Below are positions 10,686 through 21,059 of a DNA stretch of 64,000 nt, one piece after another. Position numbers and translations under genes: made by a program. Below the pieces are notes generated by a model, which searched no databases, had not been told where the DNA came from, and worked only from the letters and a program-made list of their open reading frames with translations. Each line of letters begins with the position of its first letter. Position 1 is the first letter of the stretch. The stretch spans positions 103,306 to 167,305 of the forward strand of contig NZ_JANUQM010000020.1 in NCBI RefSeq assembly GCF_030386795.1, read 5' to 3'. This DNA comes from Streptomyces sp. S.PNR 29 (lineage in GTDB: Bacteria; Actinomycetota; Actinomycetes; Streptomycetales; Streptomycetaceae).

Positions 10686-10714
10686 CTCTACGACCCGCGT
10701 CTACGGGCGTAGAG
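10686..10714. promoter_or_regulatory. Inverted repeat upstream of the first nitrilase gene
   Basis: CTCTACG (10686-10692) and CGTAGAG (10708-10714) are perfect arms, with an inner CCG/CGG pair. A TCTACG copy also occurs in the spacer. The site is 30 bp upstream of the start codon and could be the operator for the PucR regulator of this block. A short CTACGC element also precedes the second nitrilase gene. Confidence 0.4.
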
Positions 10715-10743
10715 GCTCTGACGTCCCGTCGAAGGAGCAGCTC

Positions 10744-11586
10744 ATGGCCGACGTCGTACGTGCCGCACTGGTCCAGGCCACCTGGACCGGCGACACGGAG
10801 TCCATGGTGGCGAAACACGAGGAGCACGCCCGCGAGGCGGCCCGGCAGGGTGCGAAGGTCATCGGCTTCCAGGAGGTCTTCAACAGCCCCTACTTCTGCC
10901 AGGTCCAGGAGCCGGAGCACTACCGCTGGGCCGAGCCGGTCCCCGACGGGCCCACCGTGCGCCGTATGCGGGAGCTGGCGCGCGAGACCGGCATGGTGAT
11001 CGTCGTGCCGGTGTTCGAGGTCGAACAGTCGGGCTTCTACTACAACACCGCGGCCGTGATCGACGCCGACGGCACCTACCTCGGCAAGTACAGAAAACAC
11101 CACATCCCGCAGGTCAGAGGCTTCTGGGAGAAGTACTACTTCAAACCCGGCAACCTCGGCTGGCCCGTCTTCGACACCGCCGTGGGCAAGGTCGGCGTCT
11201 ACATCTGCTACGACCGTCATTTCCCGGAGGGCTGGCGGCAGCTCGGTCTGAACGGCGCCCAGCTGGTCTACAACCCGTCCGCCACGCACCGGGGCCTGTC
11301 GGGCCACCTGTGGCGGCTGGAGCAGCCGGCGGCGGCCGTCGCCAACGAGTACTTCGTCGCCGCGATCAACCGCGTGGGCCAGGAGGAGTACGGCGACAAC
11401 GACTTCTACGGGACCTCGTACTTCGTCGACCCGCGCGGACAGTTCGTCGGCGAGGTCGCCAGTGACACCAAGGAGGAGCTCGTGGTCCGCGACCTGGACT
11501 TCGACCTCATCGAAGAAGTGCGGCAGCAGTGGGCGTTCTACCGCGACCGCCGCCCCGACGCGTACGAAGGGCTGGTGCAGCCGTGA
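10744..11586 (+). CDS. Nitrilase-superfamily amidohydrolase (beta-ureidopropionase-like), copy 1
   Basis: Encodes 280 residues. The ATG at 10744 has GAAGGAG 8 nt upstream. The catalytic triad is visible as Glu44 (GFQE), Lys118 (GKYRK) and Cys155 (YICYDRHFPEG). This is the carbamoyl-amidohydrolase branch that includes N-carbamoyl-beta-alanine and N-carbamoylputrescine hydrolases. The product should hydrolyse N-carbamoyl amino acids formed by the nearby dihydropyrimidinase, giving CO2, ammonia and a beta-amino acid. Its stop overlaps the aminotransferase GTG (GTGA), so the two are translationally coupled. It is very similar to the second copy at 14641-15483. Confidence 0.87.
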   Translation: MADVVRAALVQATWTGDTESMVAKHEEHAREAARQGAKVIGFQEVFNSPYFCQVQEPEHYRWAEPVPDGPTVRRMRELARETGMVIVVPVFEVEQSGFYYNTAAVIDADGTYLGKYRKHHIPQVRGFWEKYYFKPGNLGWPVFDTAVGKVGVYICYDRHFPEGWRQLGLNGAQLVYNPSATHRGLSGHLWRLEQPAAAVANEYFVAAINRVGQEEYGDNDFYGTSYFVDPRGQFVGEVASDTKEELVVRDLDFDLIEEVRQQWAFYRDRRPDAYEGLVQP

Positions 11587-12869
11587 CCAAGGACCTGTTG
11601 TGGCGCCACCGGGCCGTCCTCCCGGACTGGCTCGCCCTCTACTACGAGGAGCCCATCGAGATCACGCACGGCGAGGGCCGGCACGTCTGGGACGCCGACG
11701 GCAACCGCTACCTCGACTTCTTCGGCGGCATCCTCACCACGATGACCGCGCACGCCCTGCCCGAGGTGACCAAGGCGGTCAGCGAGCAGGCCGGGCGGAT
11801 CATCCACTCCTCGACGCTCTACCTCAACCGGCCGATGGTCGAACTCGCCGAGCGCATCGCCCAGGTGTCCGGCATCCCGGACGCCCGGGTCTTCTTCACT
11901 ACCTCCGGCACGGAGGCCAACGACACGGCCCTGCTGCTGGCGACGACGTACCGCCAGAGCAACACCATCCTGGCGATGCGCAACAGCTACCACGGCCGCT
12001 CCTTCAGCGCCGTCGGCATCACCGGCAACCGCGGCTGGTCGCCCACGTCCCTGTCCCCGCTGCAGACGCTGTACGTCCACGGCGGCGTGCGCACCCGCGG
12101 CCCGTACGCCGCGCTGAGCGACGAGGACTTCGTCGCGGCCTGCGTCGACGACCTCAAGGACCTGCTCGGCCACACCCGCCCCCCGGCCGCGCTGATCGCC
12201 GAGCCCATCCAGGGCGTCGGCGGCTTCACCTCGCCGCCGGACGGCCTGTACGCCGCCTTCCGCGAGGTGCTGAACGAGCGCGGCATCCTGTGGATCGCCG
12301 ACGAGGTGCAGACCGGCTGGGGCCGTACCGGCGACCACTTCTGGGGCTGGCAGGCGCACGGGCAGAGCGGACCGCCGGACATCATGACCTTCGCCAAGGG
12401 CATCGGCAACGGCATGTCCATCGGCGGGGTCGTCGCCCGCGCCGAGATCATGAACTGCATCGACTCCAACAGCATCTCCACCTTCGGCGGCACGCAGATC
12501 ACCATGGCGGCCGGCCTCGCCAACCTCACCTACCTGCTGGAGCACGACCTCCAGGGCAACGCCCGGCGGGTCGGCGGGATGCTCATCGAGCGGCTGCGGG
12601 GCGTCGCCGCGCAGGTGCCGGCCGTACGGGAGGTGCGGGGCCGTGGACTGATGATCGGCGTCGAGCTGACCAGGCCCGGCACCGACGAGGCCGATCCACA
12701 GGCCGCGGCCGCCGTGCTGGAGGCGGCCCGCGCGGGCGGGCTGCTCATCGGCAAGGGCGGCGGGCACAACACCAGCGCGCTGCGCATCGCGCCGCCGCTG
12801 TCCCTCACCGTCGCGGAGGCCGAGGAGGGCGCCGCGATCCTCGAGAGCGCTCTGAGAAGCATCCTGTAG
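11583..12869 (+). CDS. Class III PLP-dependent aminotransferase (beta-alanine/omega-amino acid type)
   Basis: Encodes 428 residues from GTG 11583, which overlaps the nitrilase stop codon. Fold type I PLP signatures are present: TSGTEANDTALLLA (phosphate cup), SYHGRS, the Asp in IADEVQTGWGRTG, and the Schiff-base lysine in MTFAKGIGNG near residue 277. In this context it most likely removes the amino group from beta-alanine or 3-aminoisobutyrate released by the nitrilase, with pyruvate or 2-oxoglutarate as acceptor. Alanine-glyoxylate aminotransferase 2-like enzymes are the nearest family. The order nitrilase-aminotransferase supports a two-step amine-releasing module. Confidence 0.87.
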   Translation: MTKDLLWRHRAVLPDWLALYYEEPIEITHGEGRHVWDADGNRYLDFFGGILTTMTAHALPEVTKAVSEQAGRIIHSSTLYLNRPMVELAERIAQVSGIPDARVFFTTSGTEANDTALLLATTYRQSNTILAMRNSYHGRSFSAVGITGNRGWSPTSLSPLQTLYVHGGVRTRGPYAALSDEDFVAACVDDLKDLLGHTRPPAALIAEPIQGVGGFTSPPDGLYAAFREVLNERGILWIADEVQTGWGRTGDHFWGWQAHGQSGPPDIMTFAKGIGNGMSIGGVVARAEIMNCIDSNSISTFGGTQITMAAGLANLTYLLEHDLQGNARRVGGMLIERLRGVAAQVPAVREVRGRGLMIGVELTRPGTDEADPQAAAAVLEAARAGGLLIGKGGGHNTSALRIAPPLSLTVAEAEEGAAILESALRSIL

Positions 12870-12910
12870 CAGCGCCCCGGAGGCGAACGGCAAAAAAAGG
12901 GGAATGCGCC

Positions 12911-14485
12911 ATGACCACCACCTGGGAGCCCCTGGAACCGGCCCTGTCGGTCCGCCAGGTCCTCACGCTGGAGCGGGTCCTCGCCGGGGATCCCGAGGTG
13001 GTGGCCGGCGCGAGCCAGCTCGACCGGCCCGTGCGCTGGGTGCACGTCGCCGAGGCCGCCGACGTCGGCGTGATGCTCAGCGGCGGCGAGATGGTCCTCA
13101 CCACCGGTGTACTGCTCGCCGGTGACGAGGAGAAACAGGCCGAGTACATCCAGTCCCTGTACCGGGCGGAGGCCGCGGCGGTCGTCCTCGGCCTCGGCCG
13201 CGCCTTCCCGGCCCCGCCCGACGTGATGCGCCGGGCGGCGGAGCGGTGCGGGCTGCCGATGGTCGTCCTGCACCGGCCCTTCCCCTTCGCCCAGCTGACC
13301 GAGGAGGTCCAGTCCCGGCTGGTGCGGCGCAAGTTCGCCGCCGTCAGCCTCTCCGAGGCCGTCCGCACCGAGCTCACCGGCCTCATCACCGCGGGCGCCC
13401 CGCTGCAACGCCTGCTCGACGAGGTGGCCCGGCACAGCGGCTGCCCCGTCGTCGTCACCAACCTCGCCCACCGCGTCCTCGCCACGGCAGGGGAGCGGCC
13501 CGCGGTCGACGACGTGCTGCGCGACTGGGAGCGCATCGCCCGGCAGGCCGGCGGCAGCGAGGGCGACGGCTGGATCCGCGCCGAACTGACCGGGCGCGGG
13601 GAGCGATGGGGCCGGATCGTGCTGTGCGGCTACCGCGGCGACACCGCCACCGGGCGGCTGCTCGCCGACCGCGCCGCCGAGGCCCTCGTCCTGCACCGCA
13701 TGCTCAGCGGCAACGCGGCGTGCTCCTGGGAGGAGCAGTCCGCGCAGAGCCTGCTCACCGACCTGGTCAGCGGCGTCGTACCGGTACGGCAGCTGCTGCC
13801 CCGGGCGCGCGCGGCCGGACTGCCGGTGGGCCGGCGCAGCTTCGTCCCGCTGGTCGTCCGGCACGGCGAACCGGCCCGGCTCGACCGGGTCCTGCGCCTG
13901 CTGGGACTGTCCGGGATCGTCGCCGAACTGGCCGACGGAGCCACCGCCGTCCTGCTCAGCCTCGCCCGCGACCAGGACGCCGAGGCGCTCACCGCCCACT
14001 TCGCGGCCCGGCTGCGCTCGGAGTCCGGGGCGACGAAGACCGTGGTGGCGGCGGCCGACGCGCGCACCGCCTGGGACGAGGTACCGGCCGGCCTGCGCGA
14101 GGCACAGCACGTGGCGGACGCCGTCGCCGACTCCTCGGACGCCCTCGACCTCCCGGCCGTCGTCCGCCTCAGGGACGTCCACCTGCGCGGCCTGATACGG
14201 CTGCTGCGCGACGACCCCCACGTGCAGTCCTTCGCGGAGCGGGAGCTGGACGGGCTGCTGTGCGGGCGGGACGACGAGGCGGCGGCCCTGCTCGCCGTCC
14301 TGCGGACCTACCTCGCGACCGGACGCAACAAGTCCCGCACCGCCCAGCTCCACCACGTCTCCCGGCCCGCGCTCTACCGCCGCCTGGAGGCGATACAGGC
14401 CCGGCTCGGCGTGGACCTCGACGACTTCGAGCAGGCCGCCTCCGTGCACATCGCACTTCTCGCGCACGACGCGCAACAGCGGTGA
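12911..14485 (+). CDS. PucR-family transcriptional regulator
   Basis: Encodes 524 residues from ATG 12911, preceded by an A-rich AAGGGGAAT site. The N-terminal PucR domain (residues 10-130) starts with LSVRQVLTLERVLAGDPEVVAGA and includes WVHVAEAADVG. The C-terminal PucR-type HTH (about 455-515) reads LRTYLATGRNKSRTAQLHHV. A GGDEF-like central region lies between. Such proteins sense purine or pyrimidine-derived ligands and control catabolic genes. Its position between the aminotransferase and the second nitrilase makes it the likely pathway regulator of the whole block from 10744 to 19667. Confidence 0.9.
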   Translation: MTTTWEPLEPALSVRQVLTLERVLAGDPEVVAGASQLDRPVRWVHVAEAADVGVMLSGGEMVLTTGVLLAGDEEKQAEYIQSLYRAEAAAVVLGLGRAFPAPPDVMRRAAERCGLPMVVLHRPFPFAQLTEEVQSRLVRRKFAAVSLSEAVRTELTGLITAGAPLQRLLDEVARHSGCPVVVTNLAHRVLATAGERPAVDDVLRDWERIARQAGGSEGDGWIRAELTGRGERWGRIVLCGYRGDTATGRLLADRAAEALVLHRMLSGNAACSWEEQSAQSLLTDLVSGVVPVRQLLPRARAAGLPVGRRSFVPLVVRHGEPARLDRVLRLLGLSGIVAELADGATAVLLSLARDQDAEALTAHFAARLRSESGATKTVVAAADARTAWDEVPAGLREAQHVADAVADSSDALDLPAVVRLRDVHLRGLIRLLRDDPHVQSFAERELDGLLCGRDDEAAALLAVLRTYLATGRNKSRTAQLHHVSRPALYRRLEAIQARLGVDLDDFEQAASVHIALLAHDAQQR

Positions 14486-14640
14486 AACACGCGGCGACCT
14501 GGGAAAACGGCGGTGAAACATGGGGCGCTTCGAGGGTGACACCGTGACACGCGGCACCACCGCAGACGTGACACCGTGCACCTCATACCGGCCATCCGGA
14601 CTTCCTACGCTCAGCGCACACCGAGCGACCGGAGGTCCCG

Positions 14641-15483
14641 ATGAGCAGAGTGATCCGTGCCGCCGTCTTCCAGACCGCCTGGACCGGCGACAAGGAATCC
14701 ATGATCCAGGTACACGAGCAGGCGGTCCGGGACGCGGCGGCCCAGGGTGCCCAGGTCCTGTGCTTCCAGGAGCTGTTCTACGGACCGTACTTCTGCCAGG
14801 TCCAGGACCCGGCCTTCTACGAGTACGCCGAGCAGATCCCCGAGGGCCCCATCGTCCAGCGCTTCCAGGCACTCGCGAAGGAACACGGCATCGTCCTGGT
14901 GCTGCCGATGTACGAGGAGGAACAGCCCGGCGTCCTCTACAACACCGCCGCCGTGATCGACGCGGACGGTTCCTACCTCGGCAAGTACCGCAAGACCCAC
15001 ATCCCGCAGGTCAGGGGCTTCTGGGAGAAGTTCTACTTCCGCCCGGGCAACAGCGGCTGGCCGGTCTTCGACACCAAGGCCGGGAAGATCGGCGTCTACA
15101 TCTGCTACGACCGCCACTTCCCGGAGGGCTGGCGGGCGCTCGGCCTCGCGGGTGCCGAGATCGTCTTCAATCCGTCGGCCACCTCGCGCGGCCTGTCCGG
15201 CTACCTGTGGCAGCTGGAGCAGCCGGCGGCGGCCGTCGCCAACGAGTACTTCGTGGGCGCGATCAACCGGGTCGGGGTGGAGGAGTACGGCGACAACGAC
15301 TTCTACGGCACCTCGTACTTCGTGGACCCGGAGGCCCAGTTCGTCGGGGAGGTGGCCGGCGACAAGGAGACCGAACTCGTCGTGCGCGACCTGGACATGG
15401 CCAAGCTGCGCGAGGTCCGCGACCGCTGGCAGTTCTACCGCGACCGCGCGCCGGGTGCGTACACGCCGCTGACCGCCCCCTGA
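14641..15483 (+). CDS. Nitrilase-superfamily amidohydrolase (beta-ureidopropionase-like), copy 2
   Basis: Encodes 280 residues, the same length as copy 1, with GGAGG 8 nt before ATG 14641. It has Glu in CFQELF, Lys in GKYRKTH and Cys155 in YICYDRHFPEG. The two paralogues are largely alignable without gaps; they differ mostly in the 80-residue region around the substrate entrance (EEQPGVLYN versus VEQSGFYYN). It is followed by dihydropyrimidinase 94 bp downstream and probably hydrolyses its product. Two paralogues may split substrates, for example N-carbamoyl-beta-alanine and N-carbamoyl-alpha-amino acids. Confidence 0.88.
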   Translation: MSRVIRAAVFQTAWTGDKESMIQVHEQAVRDAAAQGAQVLCFQELFYGPYFCQVQDPAFYEYAEQIPEGPIVQRFQALAKEHGIVLVLPMYEEEQPGVLYNTAAVIDADGSYLGKYRKTHIPQVRGFWEKFYFRPGNSGWPVFDTKAGKIGVYICYDRHFPEGWRALGLAGAEIVFNPSATSRGLSGYLWQLEQPAAAVANEYFVGAINRVGVEEYGDNDFYGTSYFVDPEAQFVGEVAGDKETELVVRDLDMAKLREVRDRWQFYRDRAPGAYTPLTAP

Positions 15484-15577
15484 CGGTCGTCCCGGCGCCC
15501 ACCGCTCCCCCGGCGGGCGCCGGGCCGGCCCGTACGTCATCCGCACCGACCACGGCAGGACAGGGAGAGGGAGCAGC

Positions 15578-16981
15578 ATGAGCAGCCGTACCGTCATCCG
15601 CGGTGGCCTCGTCATCACCGCGTCCGACGAGATCCACGCCGACGTCCTGATCGAGGACGGCCGTATCGCCGCCCTCGCCGCGTCCGGCACCCCGGCCGCC
15701 GGGGCCTTCACGGCGGAGAGGGTCATCGACGCGACCGGGAAGTACGTGATCCCGGGCGGGGTCGATGTCCACACCCACATGGAGCTGCCGTTCGGCGGCA
15801 CCTTCGCCTCCGACACCTTCGAGACCGGCACCCGGGCCGCCGCCTGGGGCGGCACCACCACGATCGTCGACTTCGCGGTGCAGAGCGTCGGCCACTCCCT
15901 GCGTGAGGGCCTGGACGCCTGGCACGCCAAGGCCGAGGGCAACTGCGCCATCGACTACGGCTTCCACATGATCGTCTCCGATGTGAACCAGGAGACGCTG
16001 AAGGAGATGGACCTGCTGGTCGAGGAGGGCGTCACCTCCTTCAAGCAGTTCATGGCCTACCCCGGCGTCTTCTACAGCGACGACGGCCAGATCCTGCGCG
16101 CGATGCAGCGCTCCGCCGAGAACGGCGGGCTGATCATGATGCACGCCGAGAACGGCATCGCGATCGACGTGCTGGTGGAACAGGCGCTGGCCCGGGGAGA
16201 GACGGATCCCCGGTACCACGGGGAAGTGCGGAAGGCTCTCCTCGAGGCCGAGGCCACCCACCGCGCCATCAAGCTCGCCCAGGTCGCGGGGGCGCCCCTG
16301 TACGTCGTGCACGTCTCGGCGATGGAGGCGGTCGCCGAACTGGCCCGGGCGCGCGACGAGGGGCTCAACGTCTTCGGGGAGACCTGCCCGCAGTACCTGT
16401 TCCTGTCGACCGACAACCTCGCGGAACCGGACTTCGGGGGCGCGAAGTACGTGTGCAGCACGCCGCTGAGGCCCCGCGAGCACCAGGCCCAGCTGTGGAA
16501 GGGACTGAGGACGAACGACCTGCAGGTCGTCTCCACCGACCACTGCCCCTTCTGCTTCGTCGGCCAGAAGGAGCTGGGCCGCGGTGACTTCTCCAAGATC
16601 CCCAACGGCCTTCCGGGCGTCGAGAACCGCATGGACCTGCTGCACCAGGCCGTCCTCGACGGGCACATCTCCCGCCGCCGCTGGATCGAGATCGCCTGCG
16701 CCACCCCGGCCCGGATGTTCGGCCTGTACCCGAAGAAGGGCACCATCGCCCCCGGCGCCGACGCCGACGTCGTCCTCTACGACCCGAACGCCGAGCAGGT
16801 CATGTCCGCCGAGACGCACCACATGAACGTCGACTACTCGGCGTACGAGGGCAAGCGGGTCACCGGCCGTGTCGAGACGGTGCTCTCCCGCGGCGAGCCG
16901 GTCATCACCGAGCGGGAGTACACGGGACGCAAGGGTCACGGCGTCTACACCCCGCGCTCCACCTGTCAGTACCTCAACTAG
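15578..16981 (+). CDS. hydA: Dihydropyrimidinase / D-hydantoinase
   Basis: Encodes 467 residues; ATG 15578 follows GGGAGAGGGAG. It belongs to the amidohydrolase superfamily with a binuclear metal site: DVHTHME (His-x-His), the carboxylated lysine in TSFKQFMAYPG, HAEN, VVHVSAM and the Asp in STDHCPF. The enzyme opens 5,6-dihydropyrimidines or hydantoins to N-carbamoyl amino acids, matching the nitrilases beside it. The stop codon is immediately followed by the ribosome site of the LLM gene (GGAG overlaps the TAG), so the two are co-transcribed. Confidence 0.93.
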   Translation: MSSRTVIRGGLVITASDEIHADVLIEDGRIAALAASGTPAAGAFTAERVIDATGKYVIPGGVDVHTHMELPFGGTFASDTFETGTRAAAWGGTTTIVDFAVQSVGHSLREGLDAWHAKAEGNCAIDYGFHMIVSDVNQETLKEMDLLVEEGVTSFKQFMAYPGVFYSDDGQILRAMQRSAENGGLIMMHAENGIAIDVLVEQALARGETDPRYHGEVRKALLEAEATHRAIKLAQVAGAPLYVVHVSAMEAVAELARARDEGLNVFGETCPQYLFLSTDNLAEPDFGGAKYVCSTPLRPREHQAQLWKGLRTNDLQVVSTDHCPFCFVGQKELGRGDFSKIPNGLPGVENRMDLLHQAVLDGHISRRRWIEIACATPARMFGLYPKKGTIAPGADADVVLYDPNAEQVMSAETHHMNVDYSAYEGKRVTGRVETVLSRGEPVITEREYTGRKGHGVYTPRSTCQYLN

Positions 16982-16992
16982 GAGTGGCGCAG

Positions 16993-18015
16993 ATGGACTT
17001 CGGACTCGTCCTGCAGACCGACCCGCCGGCCTCCCGTGTCGTCAGCCTGATGAAGCGGGCCGAACGCAACGGCTTCACCCACGGCTGGACCTTCGACTCC
17101 GCCGTGCTGTGGCAGGAGCCGTTTGTGATCTACAGCCAGATCCTCGCGAACACCACGAAACTGAAGGTCGGCCCGATGGTGACCAACCCGGGCACCCGCA
17201 CCTGGGAGGTCACCGCCTCCACCTTCGCCACCCTCAACGACATGTTCGGCAACCGCACGATCTGCGGCATCGGCCGCGGCGACTCCGCCATGCGCGTCGC
17301 CGGCCGCAAGCCCAACACCTTGGCCCGCATCAGCGAGGCCATGAAGGTCATCCGGGCCCTGGGCAGCGGCGAGGAGGCCGACCTGGGCGGAGGCACGGTC
17401 GTCCGGTTCCCGTGGATCCGGCCCGGCGCCGAACTCCCCGTCTGGATGGCCGCGTACGGCCCCAAGGCCCTGAAGATGACCGGCGAGGAGGCCGACGGGT
17501 TCATCCTCCAGCTCGCCGACCTGTATCTGACCGAGTACATGGTCAAGGCGGTGAAGGACGCGGCGGTGGCGGCCGGCCGTGACCCTGACGAGGTGAAGAT
17601 CTGCGTGGCCGCCCCGGCGTACGTCACCGATGACGACTCGCCCGAGGCGCTGGCCCACGCGCGCGAGCAGTGCCGGTGGTTCGGCGGGATGGTCGGCAAC
17701 CACGTGGCCGACCTGGTCGCCAAGTACGGCGAGCACACGGGCGCCGTACCGGAGGAGCTCACCGACTACATCAAGGCACGCGAGGGCTACGACTACTCCC
17801 ACCACGGGCGCAGCGGAAATCCCGACACCCAGTTCGTGCCCGACGAGATCGTGGACCGGTTCTGCGTCATCGGGCCGGTCGAGAAGCACGTGGAGAAGCT
17901 GAACGCCCTGCGAGAGCTGGGCGTCGACCAGTTCGCCGTCTACGACATGCACGACGCACAGGAAGCCGTCATCGACGCGTACGGATCGCAGGTGATCCCG
18001 GCCGTCAACGGCTGA
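16993..18015 (+). CDS. LLM-class flavin/F420-dependent oxidoreductase
   Basis: Encodes 340 residues. ATG 16993 is chosen over GTG 16984 because the GGAG at 16981-16984 is correctly spaced only for the ATG. The luciferase-like TIM-barrel is recognisable from MDFGLVLQTDPPASR, GPMVTNPGTRTWEVTAS, and GIGRGDSAMR, which are typical of the TIGR03842/CPS_4043 subgroup often annotated as F420-dependent. Location directly after dihydropyrimidinase suggests it acts on the pyrimidine or hydantoin ring or a breakdown product. No dihydropyrimidine dehydrogenase is encoded here, so it is a candidate for the missing redox step; that is inference only. Confidence 0.85.
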   Translation: MDFGLVLQTDPPASRVVSLMKRAERNGFTHGWTFDSAVLWQEPFVIYSQILANTTKLKVGPMVTNPGTRTWEVTASTFATLNDMFGNRTICGIGRGDSAMRVAGRKPNTLARISEAMKVIRALGSGEEADLGGGTVVRFPWIRPGAELPVWMAAYGPKALKMTGEEADGFILQLADLYLTEYMVKAVKDAAVAAGRDPDEVKICVAAPAYVTDDDSPEALAHAREQCRWFGGMVGNHVADLVAKYGEHTGAVPEELTDYIKAREGYDYSHHGRSGNPDTQFVPDEIVDRFCVIGPVEKHVEKLNALRELGVDQFAVYDMHDAQEAVIDAYGSQVIPAVNG

Positions 18016-18042
18016 ACCCGTCCCCGTTGGTTCCTCCGATCT

Positions 18043-18068
18043 CCCCCTCCCCGGGCCCGGGGAGGGGG
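18043..18068 (+). terminator. 26-bp perfect GC palindrome between LLM gene and permease
   Basis: CCCCCTCCCCGGG and its exact complement (arms 18043-18055 and 18056-18068) can fold into a very stable stem. It lies 28 bp after the LLM stop and 73 bp before the permease start. It may act as a terminator or attenuator that lowers permease expression relative to the enzymes. Confidence 0.6.
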
Positions 18069-18140
18069 CCAGGGCGCATCCGCGCACCCCCCATCGGCCC
18101 GCACGGCCTTTCCCGACCCACCGCATTGATTGGCCTGCCC

Positions 18141-19667
<1,527 letters not shown>

Positions 19668-19674
19668 CGCGTCC

Positions 19675-19711
19675 GCTGGAGGACGGTCAGCCCTGCTGAC
19701 CGTCCTCCAGC
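19675..19711. terminator. Bidirectional terminator hairpin
   Basis: A perfect 16-bp stem (19675-19690 with 19696-19711) has a 5-nt loop. It begins 7 bp after the permease stop and overlaps the last codons and stop of the convergent secreted-protein gene, so it can end transcripts from both directions. Confidence 0.8.
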
Positions 19712-20355
19712 GAGGCCACCGCTTCCTTCGCCGCCTTGATGGCCCCCTTGTTGATCACGTCCGTACCGGGTGCCTTCTTCGTCTCGAAGTCGCTGCCGTT
19801 GTAGGTGACGACCACCAGCGCGTTGGACGCGCGGACCACGACCACGCCCTCGCGTGTCTGCTGCTTGTCCTCGGTGGTGAGGTTCACGACGGAGTAGCCC
19901 GCGTCGCCGACGCCGGGGACCGGGCCTCCGCCGCTCTTCTCCTCGACGCGTTGCCGATAGGCCTTCTCGGCCGCCTCGTCCGTCTCCATGATCTCGTAGG
20001 AGACGTCCAGCCAGCGGTAGTCGTAGCCCTCCAACGCGTTCCACGAGCAGGTGCGGCGCACGCTGCGGTCCGTCGACGGGATCTCCTTCCCGGCGGTCTT
20101 GGCGCCCGGCACGAGCGACTTGATCGTCTTCTTCGCCAGGCTGGTGCACGGCGCGGGGGAGGAGGCGTACGTCTTCGACGCCGCCGAGGTCGCGGGGGCG
20201 GACGCGGACTGGGTGTCCGGCTGCTGCTCCGCCTTGTGCTCGACGGCCGGCGTCGCGGCGAACGGGCCTGACGACAGCGCCCAGCCCGCGACGGCGAGCA
20301 CGGCCACCGGGGACAGACGTGCGGTCAGGGCGAGCGGCAGGGGAAGGGAACGCAC
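19687..20355 (-). CDS. Secreted DUF3558-like protein
   Basis: Encodes about 222 residues from GTG 20355; the longer frame to 20511 has an unlikely N-terminus. The ribosome site is weak, so the start is uncertain. A signal anchor (LPLALTARLSPVAVLAVAGWAL) is followed by a Ser/Ala-rich linker and a globular domain with two Cys (APCTSLA and RRTCSW). This pattern, C..L...K.. then a second Cys before W, fits the DUF3558 family of actinobacterial envelope proteins. The function of the family is unknown. The gene is single and convergent with the NCS1 permease. Confidence 0.7.
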   Translation of the reverse strand: MRSLPLPLALTARLSPVAVLAVAGWALSSGPFAATPAVEHKAEQQPDTQSASAPATSAASKTYASSPAPCTSLAKKTIKSLVPGAKTAGKEIPSTDRSVRRTCSWNALEGYDYRWLDVSYEIMETDEAAEKAYRQRVEEKSGGGPVPGVGDAGYSVVNLTTEDKQQTREGVVVVRASNALVVVTYNGSDFETKKAPGTDVINKGAIKAAKEAVASLEDGQQG

Positions 20356-20511
20356 GGCGCACTTTTCGTGGGGGACGGTGTGCGGAGAGGTCCGCACAGC
20401 GGACGGTATGACAGTGTCACATGCATCCTTGCGGTGCGGAAGGGTGAACTCGCTCCGTGCATGTGCGGTGACTGCGGCCTGTTGCGCCTCACCTCGTGCC
20501 TCTTGCCGCAC

Positions 20512-20550
20512 CTATCGACATTCGATAGATTCCCATCGCAATTCGATAGG
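20512..20550 (+). promoter_or_regulatory. TATCGA-type operator upstream of DUF2975/HTH pair
   Basis: CTATCGA-CAT-TCGATAG (20512-20528) is a perfect 7-3-7 inverted repeat. A second, imperfect ATCG-CAATT-CGAT dyad follows at about 20535-20547, and another TCGATAG half site at 20558-20564. The array lies just before the GTG at 20574. It is probably the binding site of the HTH protein encoded two genes on. Confidence 0.6.
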
Positions 20551-20573
20551 AGAGCGTCGATAGAGGGTGGGTC

Positions 20574-21059
20574 GTGGGAAAGCTGACAGTGCGTGCGCTG
20601 CGCGCCGTGCTCGCGGTGGTGCTCGCCGGCACGGTGTTCGTGCAGGCAATGATGGTGTGGGCGTTGGCCACCGACCCGGAGGACGGGTCGCTCCCGCTGA
20701 CCCCACTGCGCGTGATCACGATCCTGGGCATGGTGTCGGTCCAGGTCGCCGTGGTCTGCGTATGGCGGCTGGTGACGATGGTGCGACGCGGAACCGTGTT
20801 CTCCCACGCCGCCTTCCGGTATGTGGACGGCGTGATCGGCGCGATCGTGGCGGCTGCTGTCCTGTGGTTCGCGGTCACGATCATCAACGCGCCGGGCCAG
20901 CGGGACGACCCGGGCGTCACCGTCATCATGGGCGGGATCGGCGTGGCCGTCCTGGGGGTCGCGCTCATCGTGCTCGTACTGCGGATGCTGCTCGCCCAGG
21001 CCGTCGCGCGCGATGTCGAAGCGGCGCGGATGCAGGCCGAGTTGGACGAGGTGATCTGA
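20574..21059 (+). CDS. DUF2975 membrane protein
   Basis: Encodes 161 residues from GTG 20574 (AGAGGGTGGG upstream). Four transmembrane helices can be seen: LRAVLAVVLAGTVFVQAMMV, ITILGMVSVQVAVVCVW, VDGVIGAIVAAAVLWFAV, and VIMGGIGVAVLGVALIVLVL. The conserved RRGTVFS phrase lies in the second loop. DUF2975 proteins are regularly paired with a small HTH regulator, as here, where the stop overlaps the next ATG (ATGA). The role is unknown, but the pair looks like a small regulated membrane module. Confidence 0.85.
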   Translation: MGKLTVRALRAVLAVVLAGTVFVQAMMVWALATDPEDGSLPLTPLRVITILGMVSVQVAVVCVWRLVTMVRRGTVFSHAAFRYVDGVIGAIVAAAVLWFAVTIINAPGQRDDPGVTVIMGGIGVAVLGVALIVLVLRMLLAQAVARDVEAARMQAELDEVI

